Assembly (NCBI GenBank): GCA_037349105.1
Contig: JAYJMM010000105.1
Coordinates: 1,240,001 to 1,304,000, forward strand
DNA: 64,000 nt
Reading direction: 5' to 3'
From: Limnomonas spitsbergensis
Lineage: Eukaryota; Chlorophyta; Chlorophyceae; Chlamydomonadales
A model generated the notes under the pieces. The model did not search any database, was not told where the DNA came from, and saw only the letters and a program-made list of their open reading frames with translations. Numbering within the stretch: position 1 is the first letter of the stretch; each line of letters begins with the position of its first letter. The position numbers and the translations under genes were made by a program. Shown piece by piece: positions 30,201 to 42,921 of this stretch.

Positions 30201-32583
30201 TCCTCAGTGGCGCCCAGAGGTAGGTCCACCATGGGGATCTTCATGGTGCCGACAGGCAGGACCTCACCCGCCTGCAGCCTTGCACGCACCTGGAGGGGGA
30301 GGGTGCAGAGAGTGTGATGGGGGGCAGGCAAGGAGGTGGAGAGTGCAGGGACTGTGACAGAGGGCGGGCAAGGAGGGGGGAAACCTTTTAGGCCATGCAA
30401 AGCAGTGAGGGCAGCTCCCTTCCTTACCAGAGAATGTCAGCTAGCCCATTATGTATGGGCTTAGTGCCCCAGTATCAAAAGCAAGTATTGACATGACCTG
30501 CATAGCTGTATGGGTTAAGAAAGGATGCAGCAGACCCCAAATAAAGCCTGGCCACGACCAAAGATGGAGCGAAGTATTATTCTCAGATGCCTCCCGATCC
30601 GGTGCAGCTTTCTTCGCGTGTTGCCCCCCCACCTCAGCAGACATGGCCTCCGGGTCCTCCGGGTCGCTGTTGAATGGGTCCTTGGCAACCACCTGGATGG
30701 GAGCCAGCAGGTTCAGGGGGTCAGTGGAAGAGAAGGCAGTGGGAGGGTGTTTGGGGGCGGGGGGCGCTCTTGAGCGGGTCCTAGAGAGCGGGGAATAGAG
30801 GAAGGGGGAGATTCACCAGACGGAGGGAGGGGAATGCATCACAGGGTAGGGGTCAGCATCCTAGGGGGGGTTGGGGGCATCAGCAGGCTCAGGGTGACTG
30901 TTGCTGACCGAGTGCATGAGGTTGTCCACTCAGGGCCAACCAACAGGGGGAGGGGGAGCTTTGGCCTGTGGCTTTCCAATGGCCCTATTCAAGCTGGTAT
31001 TCACTGGATGTCAATGAGGGTGAGGCGCCCCTAGAGGCCTAGATCATGCGCACTTCCAGGTCTCCATGCTTGAAGTTGGCCATGCTGAGGGGATCAAGAG
31101 GAGACGCTTTAATTTCTCACCTTTCAGCATCCCTCAATGGGAGGTTGCTTGGTTCTCCCATCATTTGCTTTTCAAGCGCTCTTTGATTGAAAGCTTCATC
31201 CCCCACCGGTATCTCATATACTATGACACACAGCATGTGACAGGTCCATCCTCTCACACTCCTCTTAGGGAGCGCTCCTCATCCAGGACCCTCCTGGTCT
31301 CTCATGCACTCTGAAACACTGTCATCATCTCCTCCTATCATGAGACGTAGCTGTCCGCTCACAATCATCGCTGGGAGAGGATCAGGGTGCAGAGTTTGAA
31401 CCCTAAGACCTCAGGCCTTTCAGGTGCCAGGAGACACAGCCCACCTTTCATGTTTGTCTTTAGGAGAAGTTTAAGATTTAGAGCCTACACCATCTTGTAC
31501 TTTGTGTGCCATGAGACACAGCCATACTACATCAGACAAATCCAACTTCTTACGTTCATCTCGGGGAGAAGATCTGCAAGTGCGCGGATGGTCGTGGACT
31601 TTCCGGTCCCCCTGTCGCCCATGACCATGACCCCCCCGATCTTGGGATCGATGACATTGAGGATGAGCGCGAGCTTCATCTCCTCCTGCCCCACAATGGC
31701 CGTGAAGGGGAAGACAGGGCGGGCCTGGTCTACGCATCGGAAAGAGAGTGCAAGGTTCAATTGATCTCTTCCTGCCTCACAATGGAGGTGAAGGAGAGTC
31801 GGGACAAGCCTGGTGAACGCATGGGGAAGGGAGTGCAGGGGTCAATTCATATCATCCTGGCCCACAATGGCAGTGAAATAAAAATTGGCCTGGCCTGGTC
31901 TACGCATGGGGGGAGTGGGGACATGAGCAGGGGCATCATCGACGTCCAGTGTGATGAGAGATTTTGATGGGAACCATGGGCTGATATGCACTTAGATGGG
32001 CTTTATTACTGGCCACCCTTGCTCCCTCTACTGTTCGTCATTTGATTTTGTGCGCTGTCACCCTGGTCTTGCCAAGGGGGCTCTTCTGGCTAGTGTGAAT
32101 GGTGTGGACCCGGCTGTAACTCAAGCACTCACTATCAATCCTGGATGGCGAAGCAGGCTTTTCCATCGTGGCGGCAGCGCGGACTGCATGAAAGTAGATG
32201 TAAAAGTTAGCTTTATCCGAAGATGGAAGAAAACCGGCGGATGCTGGTGTGTCCCCGACGAGGAGAGCACAATATGGAGAAGAAGAATAGCAGCATTTGG
32301 AATTTGTCATGTTAGCAACTCTGTCCTACCCTGAAGCACCCCACGCTGGCAGTTGCTGGCCTGCAGGTGGGGAGACACATCCAGATGACGTCAGATGGCA
32401 AAGGCCGTGAGACGAGTTCAACTTCTGTCATTATAAATTTCATATGCACTAAACCCTCACATATGAAGGCTGCGCGAATCGAGCTACGCGCTTGTAGGTG
32501 GTGACACCACGCACTGCAATGGGCCTGGCCTCAGAGACCTGGCGTGAAGCCATCCTGGTAGTGGGAAGGGCGCGAATGGCCAT
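27253..32583 (-). CDS. CHLI: Magnesium chelatase subunit I (ChlI), chloroplast
   Basis: ChlI is the AAA+ ATPase subunit of Mg-chelatase, which with ChlD and ChlH inserts Mg into protoporphyrin IX, the first committed step of chlorophyll synthesis, in the chloroplast stroma. Exons: about 32583-32508 (or 32461), 32183-32133, 31729-31554, 30692-30633, 30289-30157, 29748-29629, 29530-29317, 28431-28260, about 27673-27600, 27340-27253. Walker A is GDRGTGKST (exon 3), Walker B region [13 protein letters not shown] (exon 6), and the sensor/Arg-finger exon has [20 protein letters not shown]. Exon 1 looks like a transit peptide ([20 protein letters not shown]). With the 32508 donor (GTGTCA) the total is 388 codons; the better-looking donor at 32461 breaks phase. 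Exon 9 has no AG just before it. Identity is certain from near-complete match to plant and algal ChlI; exon 1 and exon 9 edges are not. Confidence 0.95.
27859..27945 (+). repeat. Second copy of the LINE 3' end, in ChlI intron 8
   Basis: After an 18-base C run, the text cggacagtcgggcacccatg followed by cagccgagcctt matches the LINE 3' UTR near 26684-26715 with scattered changes. It is a diverged LINE tail or derived SINE in the intron upstream of the ChlI exon with the odd acceptor. Confidence 0.5.
28725..28996. repeat. 103-bp direct duplication in ChlI intron 7
   Basis: The segment 28725-28827, starting cagtcagtgaactttgaaga, recurs at 28894-28996 with only a few differences, 169 bp apart. 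It is non-coding. A short (aagcaggc)n microsatellite lies near 28580-28610. Confidence 0.85.
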
Positions 32584-32784
32584 GACGATATGTGAAGGTA
32601 AGGAGTTTATCTGATGTCGAAGCTGCAGTTGTACCTGCTCACGGCGTTGGTTTCAGGGTTGGTAGGCTGATTCGATGAACCCCAGCAGGGGATACGATCA
32701 GTCGCGCAATTGAAAAAGGTGGGACCTGCCAGAAGGGAACGAAATAGTAGCTCATCGCTAAATTCTGAATCTCTACCCATCAAC
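32584..32784. promoter_or_regulatory. Bidirectional promoter between ChlI and the ferredoxin-like gene
   Basis: The ATG of ChlI (minus, 32583) and the likely ATG of the ferredoxin-like gene (plus, 32785) are only 201 bp apart, so both 5' UTRs and promoters must share this interval. No clear TATA box is visible. Shared light or plastid-signal control is an inference from the arrangement and the two functions. Confidence 0.6.
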
Positions 32785-34802
32785 ATGAACACATGTGCTA
32801 TGCGCATGGGAATTGCCGGGCCGTCCGTCTCTACGAGCTACAGCTCCAGGCACTCTTGCACCAGCAAATCTCCTGCTTGCCTCCTACCTCAACGAAGACG
32901 TTTGAAATCCAGCTTGGTGATCATGGCAAACTGGTTTTCAAAAGAGGACAAGAGCTGCCGTGACATGGTCGGGGAGAGGCGAGACGTGGCGTCTTCGGGG
33001 AAGGTTTTCAAGCTCAGGTTTCTGGCCAGTGGGGGCGAATACCGGGAGGCCGACTGCCCTGACAACATGTACATCCTGGACGCTGCAGACAAAGCAGGCA
33101 TCGACCTGCCTGCAACGTGCAGGGGTGAGCAACTCAGGAGTCAGGTCCAGCAGCAGAAAACAGAATTGAAAAAAGTTGCATGGCATGGCACCCCTCCACA
33201 AGTGCATGTTGTCTTAGTCTGTTTTTTTGTTTCAATATTTATCTGCTGACAGACACGGTACAGGCCTCTCTATGCACATATTTGCTGGTCAGGCTGGAAT
33301 CATCCAGTGACATACCGTACTGACATGGATATCAGCATGCTGCGGTGCTGATTCCATCCATTATGCTCATCATGTTGATACGCCATAATTGTAGCTGGAC
33401 CATGCAACCTTCCGACAGGCTCAGCCAGCAGCGATTAAGGTTGTGCCCCTCACAAGCATTGCCGAGTTTAATGTATTAATGTCCTAATGGAACAATTCCA
33501 GTGTATCGTATGTCATGTTTCGGGTGCCTTATTTCCTCTTTTTCAGTCCTAGTAGAGGTGCTTGGAGTGGCCTTCAATTATATGGGTGTCTACAAATAAC
33601 GCAATGCAGACATGCTACGCTGGTACGTTAATTCTGCTGAACCCTTCTTCGTTAGCTTCAGGCCCAGACCGCTAGATCACGTCAGCTTCTCCTCTCACCG
33701 CCCTTCAGTCTATAATGAAACCTGCCTTTGGGACGTTTGGTAGCTTCCATCCTGCCGGGCGGCCGGTATCTCTGTATGCTGAGATCGCCGTTCCTCATGT
33801 GCTACCATCGGTCATGCACTGCCTCTTGCCAGGGGGCATCTGCGGAGCTTGTGTGGCAAGAGTGGCCAAGGGAAGCGTGGACTCCAGCGATATTCCCGAT
33901 CTGGAGTTCACGGTGAGCCTCTGCCATTGTTTCTTTATTGGCTAGGATTCCACCTTTGGCGGGCCGCCCCGAGGTTGTTTAAGGTCTGGTAGGGCCAATC
34001 CGTGAATGTCCTACAGACACAGGCCCAGGCGGCATGGCTGGCCGAGCATGGGTTCTCCGACCGGAGGCAAGGAGGTCGCTGAATTGAGCTATTCTGAATA
34101 GCGGAACCACAATAGAACCTTGCCACTTTCTGCTGGGGACAGACTTTCTCCTTTGCCATGATTGTGGTGTGATTTCCCACCGCTTTGTGCATGAGGGATG
34201 GCACTGGCATCTGCGCGAGTGTGTAACTGTGCTGTGTGAGACGCAGATGTGCACTGTGCAATTGTGCCGTGCTCATGTCGTATTGAACGTTGTCTAAAGC
34301 AGTTTAAGGGTTTGCCCTGTGGCAAGAGTCCAAGACAACAGCCCGCCTGAATGTGCCTGTGCCTCATTGCTACGTTATTCCATGAAACATGTTGTACGTG
34401 TCTGAAGATAAAGAGTACAAGACTGAAAAGCCATGCGTTATTCTTGATGCTGTCACTGTCTCCGTAAAATACCTGAAAGGCCCCATTTCATTTGTGGTAA
34501 TATGGCTTTTCCTGTGTCGTTATGCATCAGTTCAGCCTCAATCAAATACCTCATCACCACAGGATGCTACTAAACCCCGATTCACTAGATGTCTATATCC
34601 TGGTCATGCCGTGCAGGTTACCACCGAGGAGCAGGCCAAGGGTATGGCGCTGCTCTGCATGAGTCGCCCCACAGCAGACTGCGAGATAGAGACGCAGAGT
34701 GACTGGGGCCTCAGCCTCGGCTTTGAGGAGTGGAAGGTTACGGGGAGGTTCGAAGCAACGCCCGACCCGCTAATGGGGGGCAAGCTGGGAGTGAAGAAAT
34801 GA
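32785..34802 (+). CDS. Plastid-type [2Fe-2S] ferredoxin-like protein with C-terminal extension
   Basis: Exons 32785-33124, 33833-33912 and 34617-34802 join in phase to about 201 residues. The first 50-60 are Ser/Arg-rich and lack acidic residues, like a chloroplast transit peptide. The ferredoxin fold follows, and the cluster ligands read CRGGICGAC (C112, C117, C120) and LLCMSRP (C154): CX4CX2C as in plant ferredoxins, with a final gap of 33 rather than the usual 29. About 47 residues follow the last Cys (GLSLGFEEWKVTGRFEATPD), longer than leaf ferredoxin, which points to an FdC-like or specialised electron carrier. The partner enzyme is unknown. An in-frame ATG-like start further upstream (32710) exists, but the 32785 ATG gives the better transit peptide. 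Head-to-head with ChlI. Confidence 0.9.
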
Positions 34803-35887
34803 TGCTGGATGTGTTGTTGAGGACGAGGATCCCTTTCACTCATCTACCTTGGCACCCTGGTTTAAGGCGGAGGAATTTGAACAGGAATGAGGGTGTTGAT
34901 CAATGCAGAGGGATAAGATGCCGTCAATACAATCTTGCATTTGGCAACATTCCGATATGCTGGTGGTGGCCACATTCCTTCCGCTTCAGTATCAGGCTGT
35001 GGCCTGGCTGGGCCCTGCCCTGCCCTGGTCCATTAACCCACACATCCCTACGGGGTCACATTTGTCCTTCTTTCAGGTATCACGTGTTTGGTACGGGGAT
35101 GGCCAAAATATAATATTTGCACTTCGTGCCTTCACTGACCCTCTAGCTGATGTCGAGGGCTTTCCATGCTTTTTAGATTGCTCATGCACCCATGACGACT
35201 TGATACAGGATAGGAATTTATGTATCCACCTATTTCTGTACCTTACGGCATATGCTTCAGCATGAAGTGCTGTCCTGTGCTGGAGCCATTCAGAATAGAG
35301 ATGGCTCACAGCAATGTCGACCTACTGGCAGGTGGGGCCTGCCACTATGTACTATATTATTTATGTAAACATTCAGGTACCTTTCTTTCGGAGGGAACTG
35401 CACGCAAGTTACCTACCGGTGCAGCAGATGACATTCGAAGTATGTAGCATAATCGGTGCAATGCAATATTTTGTAAGTTTTGTCTGCAGTGCTGTGCATG
35501 AATGCATGACTGGCAACTGGTCCAAATTGGCCACTTGGACCCATGGATGTGAGGCTTGTTATTGAAGGACTGTCGTGTGATATCCGCAGCCATGGTTAAT
35601 GACAACATTTGGAAATTTTCAGCAGCTGCAAACTAGCCAGACCGGCTGGGGAACCGTGTTTAGTGACATGTTTTGTGACCTGCCGTTGCACACGAGGCGT
35701 CGTACCGTACACGACGTTACGAAACCTCCTCGTGAGTGTGGACGCACGTATGAATCTTGTGGTCTTTAGTGCAGACATGACCTCCATGTGTGGCTGTGCG
35801 ACCTCTAACTGTCCCCACGCTTCTCGGAGCGAGCTGCACCTACACGCACCGCTTCCTCCGACTTGACCTGGACTGAAAACCTGCGCC
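34803..35887. other. Intergenic between ferredoxin-like gene and PheRS
   Basis: No gene is supported. The stretch holds the ferredoxin 3' UTR and the PheRS promoter. A tgtaa word, the usual green-algal poly(A) signal, occurs near 35365, which is far from the stop. Confidence 0.4.
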
Positions 35888-38800
35888 ATGGACACGCTGA
35901 AGCAGACGCTGATGCGCCCCGTCCCCGCGCGCATGGCGAACCGGCGCGTGTTCTCGACGAACCGCCTGACCTCGTCATCGCCGATTCCCAAGTCGCTCGC
36001 CAAGAGCCGTGTGGCTGCAAGTACCCAGCGGCTGTCCGCTGTAGCCTCCGCTGTTTCGGAGGCTTCCACAGCGCAGCGGACCCCCCGGCCTGCGCCCAAG
36101 CGCGAGGAGATCATGACCACTGACCCCACCAACAACGTGTCCGACTATATCTTCGAGAAGATCGGCGTCAACCTGCACCACCAGCCCGACCACCCCATCG
36201 GCATCATCAAGCAGGCCATCCACGACTACTTCGACGCCTCGGCACCCGGCCTTTTTGCTAAGCTGGACGTGGGTACATGCCCGCATCACACTCAGCGCCA
36301 TGCCTCTCCAAACCTCCAGCACGATGCAAGAGGCATTGATGGCCTGCGTGCATAGAACCCGAGCTACATGAGAACCCGCGGTCCCATGCATCCCATGCCA
36401 ACAAATGTTGGACATACTTGCATCATCGCATGCCGTCTCATGCGAGTGCCTTTCCCAACTGCTTGGACAATGATAAGTGTGCTACGGCTTCCTCCATCCC
36501 ATGCCACGCAAAGGCCTTCCCTGACGTGATATTTTTGTTGCATGTACGGCACTGTCCATTATAACATCCGTAGGCATCCCTCATACAGACGTCGTGCGAA
36601 GCTCTTAATGGTGTTTGTGCTTTTAGCCTCAATGCAATTTCTCACACTCATGCCCACCCACACAACCATGCTCACGCCCGAGCACATGCACGTCCGAAGC
36701 CCATGCACACCCCCACACCCATGAAGGCATGGACACGTTTATGCCCATGCACACACCCACACCCATGAAGGCATGGACACGTTTATGCCCATGCACACCC
36801 CCACACCCATGAAGGCATGGACACGTTTATGCCCATGCACACCCCCACACCCATGAAGGCATGGACACATTTATGCCCATGCACACCCCCACACCCATGA
36901 AGGCATGGACACGTTTATGCCCATGCACACCCCCACACCCATGAAGGCATGGACACGTTTATGCCCATGCACACCCCCACACCCATGAAGGCATGGACAC
37001 GTTTATGCCCATGCACACCCCCACACCCATGAAGGCATGGACACGTTTATGCCCATGCACACCCCCACACCCATGAAGGCATGGACACGTTTATGCCCAT
37101 GCACACCCCCACACCCATGAAGGCATGGACACGTTTATGCCCATGCACACCCCCACACCCATGAAGGCATGGACATGTTTATGCCCATGCACACCCCCAC
37201 ACCCATGAAGGCATGGACACGTTTATGCCCATGCACACCCCCACACCCATGAAGGCATGGACACGTTTATGCCCATGCACACCCCCACACCCATGAAGGC
37301 ATGGACACGTTTATGCCCATGCACACCCCCACACCCATGAAGGCATGGACACGTTTATGCCCATGCACACCCCCACACCCATGAAGGCATGGACACGTTT
37401 ATGCCCATGCACACCCCCACACCCATGAAGGCATGGACACGTTTATGCCCATGCACACCCCCACACCCATGAAGGCATGGACACGTTTATGCCCATGCAC
37501 ACCCCCACACCCATGAAGGCATGGACACATTTATGCCCATGCACACCCCCACACCCATGAAGGCATGGACACGTTTATGCCCATGCACACCCCCACACCC
37601 ATGAAGGCATGGACACGTTTATGCCCATGCACACCCCCACACCCATGAAGGCATGGACACGTTTATGCCCATGCACACCCCCACACCCATGAAGGCATGG
37701 ACACGTTTATGCCCATGCACACCCCCACACCCATGAAGGCATGGACACGTTTATGCCCATGCACACCCCCACACCCATGAAGGCATGGACACGTTTATGC
37801 CCATGCACACCCCCACACCCATGCGCACACACGCACACACACGCCCATACACTCTCCTATTCCATGCCCACCCCCAGTCCCATGCAAACTCATGATGCCA
37901 TGCCCACGCCCAGCTCATGCAGGCACCCACGCCCATGAACTTGCTGGCATACCTCCTTCTGCCGAAGACCCTTACCCATCCTAGTCACTAGCTTGCAAAC
38001 CTACTGCTCCAATACACACTGTTCTTCGTCGTCTCCATCACTTGCTGTATCACGCCAACAGGACCTATACCCCGTTGTATCCACCTTCGCCAACTTCGAT
38101 GAGATGTTAGTCCCCCCTGACCACATCAGCCGCAGTCCTAACGACACCTACTACGTATCAGCAGACCGCGTGCTGCGCTGCCACACTTCAGCTCACCAGG
38201 TGAGTGCTTAGCACAAGTGAGGGTCGGCGCGCAAACCTTGAATCGTGATTCTCTGCACTTCGAACTCTGAAAGGGGGCTCGGGTTCAGGCTCATGTAAGA
38301 AGCTGAGGGAAGTGTTAACATGTTTGAGCTGAACCATTGCCCCCTTGCTCCCTTGACCCACACGTATGCTCAGGCTGAGACACTGCGCAGTGGCCAAGGA
38401 GCGTTCCTTGTCACTGGAGACGTGTACCGGCGGGACTCAATTGATGCAACCCATTATCCCGTTTTCCATCAGATGGAGGGAGTCAGGTGAGGCAGTGCAC
38501 AGGGTTGCAGCACCATGTTTACAAACGTGGTGCGCGCTGCAAGAGGCTCGCTCACAGTGGCAGGTGACCTATTATATTATATGTAATTGACGGTCCAAAC
38601 TACACGAGTCTCTAATTCGTTTCGATACTCGGACTTCGATGCTGATATCTCGAGGGACAGGCTCTCGCTGTCTTTGTGTGTGCCCATCTCCTCCACTGGC
38701 CTCTGCTCCCACCCCTCTGCTCCCACCCCTCTGCTCTGCTGCCACCGCCTGCTCCACTGCCCCGAATAATGAACCCTCTACCCCCAGCTCCCACCTTTGC

Positions 38801-41800
38801 CCCCGGCTCCTACCCCTTTGCTTCTCCACCCTCTTGTCCCCTCCGACCTGTGCCTGTGAGCTCCTGCGTACTTCATTACTGAGTGCTCATCCGATCTTAA
38901 CAACAGGGTGCAGAGCTACAAGGATTGTGACCCCCAGACCCAGACCCCTGCATAGATGCATCTGAACCCAACATATCACGCCGCCTCCTGATCCCCTAAA
39001 TCCAACCCCACTTGATGGGCACACCAGGGTGTTTAGCGAGAGTGAGTGGAGCGCCTCCGGACTTGATGCGACGACCTTTGCAGCCAGAGAACTCAAGGCC
39101 TCCTTGGAGGGCCTTGCAAAGCACCTTTTTGGCAATGTAGAGTGCCGCTGGATGGACACGTACTTCCCATTCACAGGTAAGCCATTGAAGCAGCGTGGTG
39201 GACCCCAACCCGTACACCTTTCCGTTCACTATGACGGATAGAGGCGTTGGAAGGCAGGCACCCACAGATGGGCTAGTTGCGCAACATCAGGCTGGGACTG
39301 GTCAGTTGAATGTGTTCCTCCATTTCCTGCCACAAACTGAGCGCCGACCAGTAATTGCAGCGGTGGCCAGATCAGGCATCAATATTGAAACTGCCTGATA
39401 GCTCCATATCTGGGATCCTTGACTCCTTAGATTGAATGAATGAGCCTGATTTAAATTTGTTGATTAGGTGGCTCAATTAATTGACCTAATTAACCGACCA
39501 GTACCGGTGCTTCAAACTCTTCGTTTCAAATGCCTTTCCTGCTTCCTCCTGCCGACTCTGTTTGCTCGTTCTCTCTCCGATCGTCCCCAGAGCCCTCATA
39601 TGAGCTGGAGATCTTCTTCAATGGGAAGTGGCTTGAGGTGCTGGGTTGCGGAGTGATGCAGCAGTCCATCCTGGACGCAAACTACAAGCCTGGACACAGG
39701 TGAGGCCTGCCTTGCGGCCCAGAGAGGAGGAGCCTAATGACCAGAACAGTGCTTTGTTGCACATATATGACCACCAGGCAGCCACCACTGGGCCAATGGG
39801 GACCAAATCTGGGCTGCCAGCCTGTTCACGATGTGGGGCAAGGCTTGAAGATAGCGTCGTGACATATGGGTGGAGACTCGGCCTCATCAATCCTGCAGGA
39901 TAGAGGGCCCTAGATTCCAGGCCTGAATTATGCAGATGGGTGATTTGACTGCAAGCCTTGTGCAGACAGGTTGGGTGTTCTCCTGTCTGGCGGGACCTGC
40001 TACTGGTCCCCTATCTGTTCTATCAGCATTGTTGGTAGAGGGTGGCTAATTCCTGGGTCCTGAGACTATCGGCTACATCACAGCAACTGCGCTAGGGCTG
40101 TGGGTGGTGTACTGGTGCCCCCCCAAGAACCCCAAGCCATCATCACAAACCCCGATGATGCAACATAAGTGATCTCCTCTGCCCCCACCCAAAATGCTGC
40201 CACCCCTCGTTTGTGCGAGCTGTCATTGGCAAGCCAGTAGAGAACGCTTCGGCCCTCCTTTCTACTGTGTGCAGGGCATGGGCGTTTGGTCTAGGTCTGG
40301 AGCGGCTGGCGATGGTCCTATTTGACGTGCCTGATATCCGGCTGTTCTGGTGAGAGGGGAGGATCAGTATGGCAGGACAGGGATCAGGAAGGGCCTTTAT
40401 GGGGCTGGGTCGCTGAACTAATTCGTCTGTGTCCTTGAATGAAAATTGGCAATGCGAATGCTGCATGGCGTGGTTGTTTAGTTGGCCCACTTCGTGCATG
40501 GGACCCCGCCTGGTCAAGCGTCCAGGTCAGGCCAGGTCGGGCCAAGTGTCGAGGCCACTTGTCCACATCACACCTGACCATGCTTTTTTGTTGTGGCTTG
40601 TTGGGTTTTCGAAGTCCACTGGGCGCCAAGGGGTGCGTAGGAGTTGCAGCGACAAGGCAATCTAGGTTCCAGCAACACTAACAGCTCTAGAGCCGGGCCT
40701 CTGGTGGTCTGTGTGTCGAGTAAGCTTATTGCTTCCACTGCTCTGGCCAGCCTTCAGGCATTTGTTTACATAGGGTGCTTCAGCTACATGTCAGCTATGT
40801 AGACCATATATTAATCTACCAGTCATTCAGGGTGCTTCAGCCGTGAGTTAGCTGCTTTATCACCGCCCACTGTTGCCTGCTGCAACCAGCCCCGCTGCTG
40901 GGGCCGCAGGCCGGTCATGACGTGGTCCCCATCAGCCAGGTGGTTCTGTCTAGCGGTCTGACAGATGTGTTCTGGTGCAACCTACAAGGCTACAATTTGC
41001 ACTCCCTTCTTTCAGGTCCGGGGATGACCGCTTCCTCAAGCAGTTCAAGGCGGGCAACCTCAAGGCAAGGTTCAAATCTTACTCAAAGTGAGAGGAACTG
41101 CAAGGAGGCAAGGCGGGGCATGCAGGGTTATGCCCCGGAACACACAACTAAATGCATGAGGACAGACCCCCTTGGGCCTCAACTTCGATTGGCTGCTTCG
41201 GTAAACTCGTTGCGTATGGGCACCAGGCCGTGAGATTCGAGCCCAATTAAAGCCATGGTACATGCTGCGTCACTCGGTGCCGCCCTTGTGTCGCTCTCCT
41301 GGGCTCTGACGTGTGCATGTTTTTCCGGGCCCATGCACACTTTTTCATGCAAAGTGTAATGCATCCCTGCTGCTCCTGTCTGGCTCCAGGGCGGCGCTAC
41401 TTGTCTCCATGAGAGGCCCCTCAGCTGTACCCTTTCCTGTCGCCCCCTCCATGCAGTGGGGAGCGTGGAGGGGGGAAAACGCAGTTGACCCCCTGGATTA
41501 GGCCCTACTAAATGCCCCACCCGTAGCCCTTGCATCCCCACAACCTTCCCACCCAGTAATAATCTGTGAAGCTTGCCACCCCCCAGAAATTTCAAAGAAC
41601 CACATAATCAACTATTCATCTGCAGAATGGACGAACTAAACAACAGGTTCGAGGCACTGGCCAACTTGACATCAATTACATTGCCTTTCTCTCCTCCCCC
41701 CTCAGGTTCCCTCCCTGCTTCAAGGACATGGCCTTCTGGACCAGCCCGGAGTTCACAGAGAACAATCTGTGCGAGCTGGTATGTAGGGTGACGCTTCAAT

Positions 41801-42921
41801 ACTTCAATGCTTGAAACCCTGGACCCTTGACAGCAAACACAATGTGTGAAGTAGGTGGGCATCCAAGTAGGTATCCAAGTGATCTCATTGCTCAGGCTAA
41901 TGTGAAGGCCCGGCAAGAGTCATCAGCACATTTGTTGTTGAGCAAAGTAATAGGTTGACTGTTCTCACACTGGCTTGAACCGGTGTAGATTAGGCAAGGG
42001 CTTCCCTTTCGCCCGCACACACACCCTGCATGCACGCTACATCAAACCCTGAACCCTGCACGGCCACACCGACTGAGCCCCCGGTGGTATTCCTCCCCCA
42101 TGCAAGTTTGAGACATCAAACCCTGAACCCTACACGGCTACACCGACTGAGCCCCCGGTGGTATTCCTCCCCCATGCAAGTTTGAGACATCAAACCCTGA
42201 ACCCTACACGGCCACACCGACTGAGCCCCCGGTGGTATTCCTCCCCCATGCAAGTTTGAGACATCAAACCCTGAACCCTACACGGCCACACCGACTGAGC
42301 CCCCGGTGGTATTCCTCCCCCATGCAAGTTTGAGACATCAAACCCTGAACCCTATACCCACCCCGTCCACCTGGATCCAACCCAAACCCCAGGTGCGCGG
42401 CATTGGCGGCGACCTCGTCCAGGAGGTGGTCCTGGTGGACACATTCACGTCGCCCAAGACAGGCAAGACCAGCCAGTGCTTCCGCATCACGTACCGCTCC
42501 ATGCAGCGCTCACTCACAGACGAGGAGGTCAACGGGTTGCAGGTGGGGACTGGAAGGGGGCCTGGGGGCAGAGCAGGGGAAGCAGGGTGGGGTGGGGGAT
42601 TACGTACTGCTCCAGCAGCGGCCCTCAGCTGGATTTGGAGCATGAGGCTTTCGTATTTGGGGGGTCTGTACAGAATTCTCTGGGTTCCTGGAGGGATGGG
42701 CTGTGAGACAAGAGCCTGGAAGTTGCTGAAAGTGGGAAGATACTTGCAGGCTGTCCTGCTCTATTCCTGGTCATCCTTGGGAGTGCACTCACCAAGTCAC
42801 CAGGTGTGTGGAGCGTTTTTTTTTGTTAATGGCCTGAGTTTGCCGCACATCTCTCCACTATGCTCTGCAGGAGAGAGTGCGGACAGAGACAGCTGAGAAG
42901 CTGAAAGTGGAGCTGCGGTAA
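35888..42921 (+). CDS. Organellar phenylalanyl-tRNA synthetase, monomeric type
   Basis: The enzyme charges tRNA-Phe with phenylalanine in mitochondria and/or chloroplasts. Ten exons join in phase to about 436 residues: 35888-36268, 38062-38199, 38374-38486, 39028-39176, 39591-39699, 40275-40349, 41016-41087, 41706-41778, 42393-42542, 42871-42921. The length fits the single-chain FARS2 type (about 450), not the two-subunit cytosolic enzyme. The N-terminus is Arg/Ser-rich, a targeting peptide. Catalytic-core landmarks: LRCHTSAHQ, class II motif 2 [20 protein letters not shown], and motif 3 [20 protein letters not shown]. The C-terminus ([11 protein letters not shown] and SLTDEEVN) is the ferredoxin-fold anticodon-binding domain. 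Intron 1 contains a large 44-bp minisatellite and intron 8 a 74-bp one. Dual targeting, common in plants, is an inference. Confidence 0.95.
36699..37822. repeat. 44-bp minisatellite in PheRS intron 1
   Basis: About 25.5 nearly identical head-to-tail copies of a 44-bp unit (begins atgcccatgcacacccccac, ends gcatggacacgttt) span 1,124 bp. Variants are few (for example acatgttt near 37170 and acacattt in two copies), which points to recent expansion or ongoing homogenisation. The neighbouring sequence on both sides is also CA/CCCA-rich and probably the seed. Confidence 0.97.
42039..42352. repeat. 74-bp tandem repeat in PheRS intron 8
   Basis: About 4.2 copies of a 74-bp unit (begins acatcaaaccctgaacccta, includes gagcccccggtggtattcct) lie 40 bases before the exon at 42393. 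Copies are almost identical. Confidence 0.95.

Noticed and set aside
36699..37822. Array of regular repeats considered as CRISPR
   Set aside because: Units are directly adjacent with no spacers and lie in a eukaryotic intron; it is a minisatellite.
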